Positions 7,755 through 14,600 of a stretch of 20,527 nucleotides of DNA are shown here, one piece after another (position 1 is the first letter of the stretch; every line of letters starts with the position of its first letter). The stretch is from contig CAJMAO010000020.1 of the NCBI GenBank assembly GCA_905211345.1, forward strand, positions 1-20,527, given 5' to 3'. A program made the position numbers and the translations under genes. This stretch comes from an uncultured Prevotella sp. (lineage in GTDB: Bacteria > Bacteroidota > Bacteroidia > Bacteroidales > Bacteroidaceae). The notes under the pieces are model-generated. The model was not told where the DNA came from and searched no databases. It was given only the letters and a program-made list of their open reading frames with translations.

Positions 7755-8498
7755 ATGAAGACAATGAAATTCTTTGTTGTGTTAACGTTGGCCATAACGT
7801 CTGTTTTTACATTTGTTTCGTGTGATGACGACGACACTTACGTATGGTATTATCCTCCTATGCCGAATGCCTTGGTTACAGTGAAACCTATTGATGGCGC
7901 GGGCTTTTACATGCAACTCGACGACAGCACTACGCTTTATCCGGTCAATATGGCCGTTTCGCCATACGGTGATAAGGAAGTAAGGGCTTTGGTCAACTAT
8001 TATGAAGTGAAGCCGGTGAACGATTATTATACAAAATCGGTCGAAGTGAATTGGATTGACAGCATACTAACCAAGCAAGCCGTGCCTTATCCTGCCGACG
8101 GCGACGTCTCCGCTTACGGCGACGACCCTATCGAGATTGTGCGTGACTGGGTTAATATTGCGGAAGACGGATATTTAACGTTGCGTTTTCGGACACGTTG
8201 GGGCACAACGGGAGTGGCTCATTTCGTAAATCTCATTACCGGCGTAAATCCCGACGACCCGTATGAAGTTGAGTTTAAGCACAATGCTTTCGGCGATGTC
8301 AACGGTATGGCGGGTGATGCCTTGGTGGCTTTCCGGCTGTCGGATCTGCCTGATACTGAGGGCAAGACGGTTAAGCTGACACTTAAATATAAGTCGTTCA
8401 GTGGTGAGAAAACACTTCAGTTTGATTATTGCAGCCGCAAACCTACTTATTCTTCGGGCGAGATGAAGCGTGCTGTTTATTCTTCAAGGATAAGATGA
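7755..8498 (+). CDS. NigD-like lipoprotein
   Basis: The gene encodes 247 residues with a lipoprotein signal. The hydrophobic stretch ends in FVSC with the lipid-acceptor cysteine at 23, followed by DDDD, the acidic pattern that promotes surface export of lipoproteins in Bacteroidetes. The mature part opens with an OB-like beta-rich half (ALVTVKPIDGAGFYMQLDDS, then TLYPVN), followed by a second beta domain with YLTLRFRTRWG and AHFVNLI, as in NigD_N/NigD_C proteins. The name comes from the Prevotella nigrescens nigrescin operon; the biochemical role is unknown. The gene lies alone between two terminators. A second in-frame ATG at 7764 is a possible alternative start. No clear -7 element was found in the 91 bases between the upstream terminator and the ATG. 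Confidence 0.82.
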   Translation: MKTMKFFVVLTLAITSVFTFVSCDDDDTYVWYYPPMPNALVTVKPIDGAGFYMQLDDSTTLYPVNMAVSPYGDKEVRALVNYYEVKPVNDYYTKSVEVNWIDSILTKQAVPYPADGDVSAYGDDPIEIVRDWVNIAEDGYLTLRFRTRWGTTGVAHFVNLITGVNPDDPYEVEFKHNAFGDVNGMAGDALVAFRLSDLPDTEGKTVKLTLKYKSFSGEKTLQFDYCSRKPTYSSGEMKRAVYSSRIR

Positions 8499-8523
8499 TA
8501 TGTTGGTTTAATGATAGGTGTTG

Positions 8524-8597
8524 AGTGGATAAGGGCGGCAAGCGCCATAAGCGTTGCCGCCGCCCTTTCCACTTGACTATTTGTTTTTTATTGTTTT
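8524..8597 (+). terminator. Hairpin terminator after the NigD-like gene, abutting the sigma factor start
   Basis: AGTGGA plus AAGGGCGGC (8524-8539, with one bulged T at 8530) pairs with GCCGCCCTT and TCCACT (8559-8573). A T-rich tract at 8578-8599 follows, after a four-base gap rather than immediately. The tract runs straight into the ATG at 8601, so the element could also regulate the sigma gene. Confidence 0.65.
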
Positions 8598-8600
8598 TTG

Positions 8601-9206
8601 ATGTCGGATTACGGCGTATATGGTGAGAATGGCCTCGTTGCCCTTGTCTTGCGCAGGGACAATGGAGCGATGAAGGTTCTGTATGACAGGTATGTAGGAT
8701 ACTTGTCGGCCGTGTGCGCCCGATATATAGCCGATGATGACGACCGCAAAGACGTGCTTCAGGAGAGTTTTATAAAAATCTTCACGTCGCTCGATAAGTT
8801 TGATTTTCGCGGCGAAGGCTCGCTGAAGGCATGGATGGTGAGAATTGTAGTGAACGAGTCTTTGCGCTTTTTGAAGAAAAGCACGAACTATAATTTTATA
8901 GAATACGGCGGCGATTTGCCTGATGTAGCGGAAGAACCAGATGTCGACGGGATTCCCGACGATGTTGTCAACGACCTTATTCTGTCGTTGCCGCCGGGTT
9001 ATCGAATGGTGTTCAATCTCTATGTGTTCGGTCGCAAGAGCCATAAGGAAATAGCCGAAATGCTAGGTATCGGCGAAAGCTCGTCGGCTTCGCAGTTCTC
9101 GCGGGCTAAGGCATTGCTGGCCAAACGGGTCAAGGAGTATAGGTCGCGGAATGACGGCAGTGGCCAAAACGAAGGACATGCAGGTCGGTATGACAGTTAT
9201 GAATGA
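8601..9206 (+). CDS. ECF-type RNA polymerase sigma factor
   Basis: The gene encodes a 201-residue group-4 sigma factor. Region 2 spans about residues 22-93, with the core-binding segment DRKDVLQESFIKIFTSLDKF and the -10 recognition helix region FRGEGSLKAWMVRIVVNE. Region 4 spans about 123-180, with SLPPGYRMVFNLYVFG and the helix-turn-helix HKEIAEMLGIGESSSASQFS. There is no extra domain beyond a short hydrophilic tail. The ATG at 8601 is chosen over the TTG three bases upstream. Its stop overlaps the next gene's ATG (ATGA at 9203), so the two are translationally coupled; the next gene encodes the likely anti-sigma factor. The group resembles the Das sigma factors paired with Dma anti-sigma proteins in Bacteroides thetaiotaomicron. 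The regulon is unknown. Confidence 0.93.
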   Translation: MSDYGVYGENGLVALVLRRDNGAMKVLYDRYVGYLSAVCARYIADDDDRKDVLQESFIKIFTSLDKFDFRGEGSLKAWMVRIVVNESLRFLKKSTNYNFIEYGGDLPDVAEEPDVDGIPDDVVNDLILSLPPGYRMVFNLYVFGRKSHKEIAEMLGIGESSSASQFSRAKALLAKRVKEYRSRNDGSGQNEGHAGRYDSYE

Positions 9207-10513
9207 TATTGACGTTTATGGAAAAGCAGTGGATTGATAATCTGAGAAAACGGTTTGACAATCGTGAGGCGGCTCCTCCTGACGGGCTTTGGGAGGCTGT
9301 CGAGGCGGCCATGAAAGCTGAGAATGTAGGTGGCAAGGCATTGGAACTTGGACTGAAGCCAACCCGCAAACCTGTTATATGGCTGCGCCGGGTTGTTGCT
9401 GTAGCCGCGTGTCTTGCAGTGTTGTTCGGTGCGGGGTGGTTTTTGCTCAGGCATGATGGACGGCCGCAGACCGCTTATTCCGGTATGGCTGGCACCCATA
9501 AACCCTTGCATGGCACGGCCGGAGATGTTGTTCATGCCGTAGACGGCGGTTCAGGCATGAGTTCCGTTGACTATGCTTTTGCGCCTGTTGCGGATGTGTC
9601 TGTTGTTGATGCCGTGCTGCCTTTAGGCGGAGATTCAAGCAAAACGGAGCCGACGGACAGTTCGCTTGTAGCCCCAGTGGCTGCTGATAACGGCAAGACC
9701 GTTGCAAATAAGGCGCGGCCGTCGCTTCGTGATAACATTGTTGTTCCCGATAATCGTAATCACCGCCGGGTCGGAAGCCATGATGATACGGGGCTTCTTG
9801 CCATGTCGGGCCGCGGCGGTGGAAACGGTCGTGGCTTCTCCGTGGCTTTGTATGGTTCGGGTATGGCCTCGTTTGGTAATGCCCCGGGCGGTGGTTCGGC
9901 TTCCATAATGCCTTATAATCTGATGCGCGACCAAGTTGTAGGCAATGATGTTATGCTGCTTTCCGTTCCGTTTGATGCCGGCGATGAAGGCAATGAAGTC
10001 CGCGTTAAGCATCGCCAGCCTGTGCGTGTCGGCGCCTCGGTTCGTTTCAGGTTGGGCGGACGTTTCGGTTTGGAGACGGGTGTTAATTACTCTTACCATT
10101 CGTCAGATATTTCTTCGGGTGATGATGATGGCGGATACAAGACTGAGCAACGGTTACATTTTGTAGGCGTGCCCGTTGCCGTAAGTTATGACATCTGGCA
10201 TACTGACTATCTTGAAATTTACGCTTCGGCGGGCGGCTCGGTTGAGTTTTGCGTTTCAGGCAAGTCGCATACGGATTATGTTCAGGATGGTCGTGTGACA
10301 CGGGGCATTGATGCCGACATGCGCGACACACGTCCGCAATGGTCGGTCAACGCCGCGGCCGGAGTGCAGTATAATTTTATCGACATGCTGGGTGTTTACG
10401 TTGAGCCCGGCGTGGGTTATTATTTTGACAACGGTAGTGGTGTCAACACAATATACAAGGACAAACCGTTTAATTTCAATCTCAATCTGGGGTTGAGGCT
10501 TACCATAAAATAA
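9203..10513 (+). CDS. Dual membrane-spanning anti-sigma factor with outer-membrane beta-barrel (Dma-like)
   Basis: The gene encodes a 436-residue protein built in four parts. A short cytoplasmic head (KQWIDNLRKRF and PPDGLWEAVEAAM, residues 8-37) is the likely sigma-binding piece. A single inner-membrane helix spans about 63-83 (VVAVAACLAVLFGAGWFLL). A roughly 125-residue Gly/Asp/Ser-rich periplasmic linker runs to about 208. A beta-barrel-type domain covers about 211-436, with alternating strands and the hallmarks KHRQPVRVGASVRFRL, LETGVNYSYHSSD, YVEPGVGYYFDNGSG and PFNFNLNLGLRLTIK. This matches the Dma family described in B. thetaiotaomicron, where such proteins control outer-membrane vesiculation with a partner sigma factor (from memory). 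An alternative ATG at 9218 (MEKQWID) fits related starts and would remove MILTF. It is coupled to the sigma gene and is nine bases from the lysO pair. Confidence 0.85.
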   Translation: MILTFMEKQWIDNLRKRFDNREAAPPDGLWEAVEAAMKAENVGGKALELGLKPTRKPVIWLRRVVAVAACLAVLFGAGWFLLRHDGRPQTAYSGMAGTHKPLHGTAGDVVHAVDGGSGMSSVDYAFAPVADVSVVDAVLPLGGDSSKTEPTDSSLVAPVAADNGKTVANKARPSLRDNIVVPDNRNHRRVGSHDDTGLLAMSGRGGGNGRGFSVALYGSGMASFGNAPGGGSASIMPYNLMRDQVVGNDVMLLSVPFDAGDEGNEVRVKHRQPVRVGASVRFRLGGRFGLETGVNYSYHSSDISSGDDDGGYKTEQRLHFVGVPVAVSYDIWHTDYLEIYASAGGSVEFCVSGKSHTDYVQDGRVTRGIDADMRDTRPQWSVNAAAGVQYNFIDMLGVYVEPGVGYYFDNGSGVNTIYKDKPFNFNLNLGLRLTIK

Positions 10514-10522
10514 CTTTCATCG

Positions 10523-10789
10523 ATGTTTACCGTAATACTTGTCATGCTTTCAGGTGTCGGCGTAGGGTTTCTTTTACGCGGCCGTCGTATTCATGCTGTT
10601 TCGCGTGTAATAACATTTTTCATTTGGGTGCTGCTGTTCCTGTTAGGTGTCGAAGTAGGCGGCAATCCTCGCGTCATGGGCGGTCTTGCCGGTTTAGGTG
10701 TCGAGGCCGTTGTGCTTGCCGTGGCAGGTGTGTTGGGTTGCGGGGTGTTGTGCCGGATAGTGTTTAAGGACGGGAAAGCGAATGGGTGA
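10523..10789 (+). CDS. lysO: LysO-family exporter, N-terminal half
   Basis: The gene encodes 88 residues with three membrane segments (about 2-18, 29-47 and 55-79). It corresponds to the first part of LysO (Lys_export/DUF340), the E. coli lysine and thialysine exporter, which is a single chain of about 300 residues. The family-like segment FFIWVLLFLLGVEVGG aligns with the second helix of E. coli LysO. The TGA stop is in the same frame as the downstream half, four codons before its ATG. It starts nine bases after the anti-sigma gene, so co-transcription is likely. Split LysO genes occur in Bacteroidetes as far as I recall, so this need not be a mutation. The transported substrate is inferred from the family only. 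Confidence 0.82.
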   Translation: MFTVILVMLSGVGVGFLLRGRRIHAVSRVITFFIWVLLFLLGVEVGGNPRVMGGLAGLGVEAVVLAVAGVLGCGVLCRIVFKDGKANG

Positions 10790-10801
10790 ATAGGCCGAAA
10801 G

Positions 10802-11410
10802 ATGAAGTCAAGTCTTGTAATCGTCGCTTTTTTCATTGCCGGCACTCTTGTCGGCGCATGTGGATTTGTACCTGTTGTGGAACTTTCGTGGCTCTCTGAT
10901 GTCAGTTTCTACGCTCTTTGTTGTCTTATGTTTTTTGTCGGTGTGGGCGTAGGTTGCGATTCCGGCGTGCTCGATAGCATACGTTCCGTCAGTCCGCGTC
11001 TGCTGCTTTTGCCGCTTGTCACCGTAGCAGGCACCTTGGGCGGCGTGGCTGTTGCCAGTCTGTTGTTTCCACGTCACGGGCTTACGGGATGTCTTGCCGT
11101 TGGTTCCGGATTCGGTTATTATTCGTTGTCGAGCATATTTATAACTGAATACCGTGGCCCTGAGCTTGGCACTGTCGCCCTGCTTGCAAACATAGCGCGC
11201 GAGTTGATCACGCTGCTTTGCGCGCCGTTGCTTGCCCGTTGGTTCGGCCGTTTAGCTCCGATTTCCGCCGGAGGGGCAACCACAATGGATACGACCCTGC
11301 CGATAATCACGCGTGTTTCAGGCCAGCGTTACGTAGTCTTGTCTGTATTCCACGGCTTCCTTGTCGACTTCAGCGTACCGTTTCTCGTTACATTCTTTTG
11401 CAGTTTGTAA
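10802..11410 (+). CDS. lysO: LysO-family exporter, C-terminal half
   Basis: The gene encodes 202 residues with about six membrane segments, matching the larger part of LysO. Diagnostic stretches are LMFFVGVGVGCD, GSGFGYYSLSSIFITE (about 100-115), GTVALLANIARELITLL and GGATTMDTTLPII, the counterparts of the conserved GSGFGWYSLSGILLTE, FFNDLARELIAIM and CGATSMDFTLPVL of E. coli LysO. It lies in the same frame as the 88-residue half, with a 12-base gap, and the two products presumably assemble into one carrier that exports lysine or a related amino acid. A strong bidirectional-type hairpin begins 35 bases after the stop and is probably the operon terminator. It converges on the large surface-protein gene. 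Confidence 0.9.
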   Translation: MKSSLVIVAFFIAGTLVGACGFVPVVELSWLSDVSFYALCCLMFFVGVGVGCDSGVLDSIRSVSPRLLLLPLVTVAGTLGGVAVASLLFPRHGLTGCLAVGSGFGYYSLSSIFITEYRGPELGTVALLANIARELITLLCAPLLARWFGRLAPISAGGATTMDTTLPIITRVSGQRYVVLSVFHGFLVDFSVPFLVTFFCSL

Positions 11411-11445
11411 CTGGTTGACAATCAGTAATATACATTTCTGTTTCC

Positions 11446-11482
11446 AAAAGGCCGTCTTTTGCGTTGCGGAAGACGGCCTTTT
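11446..11482. terminator. Bidirectional terminator between lysO and the surface operon
   Basis: AAAAGGCCGTCTT (11446-11458) and AAGACGGCCTTTT (11470-11482) form a perfect 13-bp stem with an 11-base loop. A's at one end and T's at the other allow function on both strands. The stem is built from two adjacent units of the 22-base array described separately. Confidence 0.82.
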
Positions 11483-11538
11483 ACCGTCCGATTTGCCGTC
11501 TTTCGCATCCCCGTTTGCCGTCTTTTGAAAATCGGTTC
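11451..11538 (+). repeat. 22-base phased repeat array, operon 3' side
   Basis: Four consecutive 22-base slots start at 11451, 11473, 11495 and 11517. Slots 1, 3 and 4 begin GCCGTCTTTTGC, GCCGTCTTTCGC and GCCGTCTTTTGA; slot 2 is degenerate (ACGGCCTTTTAC). The first slot closes with GCGGAAG, close to the GCGAAAG ending seen in the other array. The same element recurs in the same orientation at 20294-20447. Confidence 0.75.
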
Positions 11539-11549
11539 GTTGTTTACGG

Positions 11550-11599
11550 AATACATGGCGGCGCCACTTTGCCGTAGCAAAATGGCGCCGCCATGTATT
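11550..11599. repeat. Perfect 17-bp inverted repeat downstream of the large surface-protein gene
   Basis: AATACATGGCGGCGCCA (11550-11566) is repeated inverted at 11583-11599 with a 16-base loop. The arms are GC-rich in the centre, so a very stable hairpin is expected on either strand. No T-tract follows on the minus strand, so a simple intrinsic terminator is not supported. It could protect the 3' end of the surface-operon mRNA or bind a protein. Confidence 0.8.
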
Positions 11600-11658
11600 A
11601 TTAGGCCGTTCAGGCCGTTTCCGTATCCACTCCTTCAAGCGGTGTGGAAAGTCTGTTT

Positions 11659-14600
11659 TTACATTACTTTATATGTCTTCACTTCACCTCCGTCAAGCGT
11701 TACGCGCACTATCGTCACGCCTTTGCCAATGCCTACGATGGCCTCAATGGTGCCTGCCGATGCGTATTCGCTTATCTTCACGCCGTCTGAACTATATGCT
11801 TCGGCCTTCACAATATCGGCTTTAGGCGAGCGGATTATGGCGCGTCCGTTTTGTACGGCTACGTATATGCCGCCGGTCATGCTGTCTTTAAGACCCGACG
11901 AGGCGCGGCGGTCGCGCAGTGCGAACCGGCCTATGCTTGTGCCCATGTTGCTGAACGTCAGCTCGTTGTCAAGCGGATAGGCCGTGCCTGTAACGTTGTC
12001 GTACAGCTCGTAGTCGGCCAGGTCGGCGTTGCCTGCGGTCTCGAAGCTGAGAGTCAGCGTGTCGGCCGCCGATGTCAGTATGCCTACGGGTATGTATGCG
12101 CGTCCGTCTGACGGGTGAATGTCGTATGCAGTGCCGTCGGCCACGGTGAACACGGCCACCTTAGGGCTTACCTCGTTGTCTATCAGCGTCTTCGCTTCGG
12201 CGTAAGCTGATGTCGTTACTATGGTCGAAGCCTTCGTCTCGCCGCGCCTTACAGTCATGCGCAGCATGTCTGCGACCTCTGCCTCTTGCGCCGTTTCGTC
12301 CTCCGTTTCGGCTGCGGCCTCGGCTACGTTGGGCGACATTATGCCACCGCTGAACGTCACCTCAAGTTCTGTTGCGCCATTGTCTTTTGCCTTTACGAAG
12401 AAGCCCTGCATGGGCTGTACGGTCTCCGCACCGGCCTGTGTGCTAACAAATCCGCCGTCGGCAAGCGTCGCTGACGATATCGTGTTGCCGTCGTAGAACT
12501 TCACTTCGCTTATTACTTCGCTGTTAGCAGCAAGGAACTTAGCCACGTCAATGCGGCTCATGAACGGGTTGGCGGCGGCGAAGTAGCCCTCGCTTTTTCC
12601 TGCACCGATGGCAGGGTCAAGGTCGAGCTTCGCCTTGTATTCCGCGCTGCCAAGGTAAACGGTGCGCGTGTCTGTGGTCGCTGCAGGTTCTCCTGTGTTC
12701 TCTCCGGGCTTCAGGCGCTTGTACTCGAACGTCTTGTTGTCTTCGCTTTCGCCCTCATAGACGAAGCGGTATATTTCCGTTTTTGCTCCGTTATTTGCGT
12801 CATCGCCGCGGTCAAGAGTTTCTGATATATCCGTAATTGTAGGCTCGGGGAAGTCCTCGTAGTAGTTATACGTGCCGTGCTCCTTCGGGAAACGGAAGCG
12901 GAACTTCTGCGTTTCGGGCAGGTTGCCGTTGTCAACCCACAGCGAGAAGGCGTTGCTGTAACCCTTTTCCTCTCCGTTTGCGCTGCTCGAATAGTCGAAC
13001 GCCAGGGCGTTGAAGTTGCGCGTCCATCTTGCTTCGCTCACCTCGGTCACCTCTCCCGAGCCTTCAAGACCCCTGTACGGAGCGGCCTGCGCCCACAGTC
13101 TCTGGTATATCCGTGGGTCGAAGCGGTTTTCGGGCAGGTTGCTTTCGGTCAGTTTTGTGAAGTAAGCAGGCATCGCCTTGCCTACCGCTGGTATGAACAT
13201 GTCGCCCGTGTAGGTGTGCTTCAGCGGGGCGGCGAGCATGTAGTAGCGGTTAGGCTCAAGCTCCATCTCCACCCATGCGCTGTCGTAGTTCAGCTTGTAC
13301 ACGCGGTCTACCGCCGCGCCCGGCTCGAAGTGGATGCCCTGCACACAGTATTCGTCGCCCTCGGTAACAGTTCCGTCGAGTACGGGATAGCGTGTCGCGC
13401 CCTGCGGAATTACCGCGTCCGTGCAGCAGTAAGGCGAGCCGTCGGTCCAGTTGTTCCACTCGTTCCAGTCTGTCGAGGCCGCGTCGGTGCGCCATGTGGT
13501 GACGAGCGGGTGCACTGTGTACGGCGCGCTGCCCATCATAGTGCCGCTGCCGTCGCGGAAGGTCATTGTGTAGCGTCCCGTCCTGTTGAGCTGGAAAGTA
13601 TGGCTGAAGTAACCATGCTGGTCGGTGGTGAATGTCTCGTCGATGCCTTGGTCGGGCAACTGTATGGTGTATTCTGTTTCGCCAAGGCCCTTGCCGCTGA
13701 TTGTTATCATGTCGCCTTCACATATATCTGTGGCTTCTATGCCTTCAATCGTGGTTGAGCAGTTGTCCGTGTCCATGCAGTCGGGTATGCCGTCGTTGTC
13801 GATGTCGCCGCGCAGGTACAGGCCGTAGAAGTTCTGGAAGTCAAGCACCCCCACTACGCCTGCTATTTCGAGGCGCACCTCGTCATACGTACTCTTTGGT
13901 TGCAGTATGATGATACTCTTGTCTCCGTAGCCTATGGCGTTCACGCCCAGCGCGTTCCAGCCCGTAAACTCGTCGTTCGTCTTCTGGCCGCGCAGGTACG
14001 TGGTTACCTTCATCCACGAGCCTACGTTTACTCCGGCCACATACGTGTTGTTGTCAAGCACGATGCAGAGCTGGTGGCGGAAATCGAGCGTGCGCCCCAT
14101 GTTGACTGCTATTATGCTGCCTGTGCCCGCGCCAACGGTGTTTACCACCTGCATAGGTGTCTCTATGTCGCCGTCGATGAAGTTGCTTACGCCGTCTATG
14201 ACACCGCCCACAGCCACGGCTGCGGCCATCTGCGTGGCGTCGCCGTTAAGGCTGGCGTTGGTCTCGTTGACCGATACGTGCGTAGTGATGCAGGCCAAGG
14301 GGTTGTCAATGTCGGTGGCCGGGTCGTAGTCTTCTTGTATGAAAGCGTAGTATATGCTGATTTCGTCAAGTTTCAAGTTGAGTACGCCCGAGTTCCACAG
14401 CGTTACCTCGTCAAACTGTATAGCCTGGCCGTCCTTCACGGCGTCGAATATCGCGCAGTAGCGCATCTTCTCGCCGTTGCTGCCGCCTGCAAGTCCTACC
14501 GATACTGTGTTGCTCTCGGTTATCACGCCTTCGGCCACTTTTACGCCTTTGTTGTACAGCCTTATTTGGAAGAATTGCAGCAGACCTACGTTCAGGCCCT

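Noticed and set aside
8598..8600. TTG as the sigma factor start
   Set aside because: An ATG follows immediately at 8601 and the TTG is the end of the T-rich terminator tract.
12877..13758. Long plus-strand ORF (293 codons) opposite the giant surface gene
   Set aside because: It is a shadow of a GC-rich coding region. The minus strand encodes a continuous secreted protein with recognisable modules, while this frame has no domain, signal or promoter.
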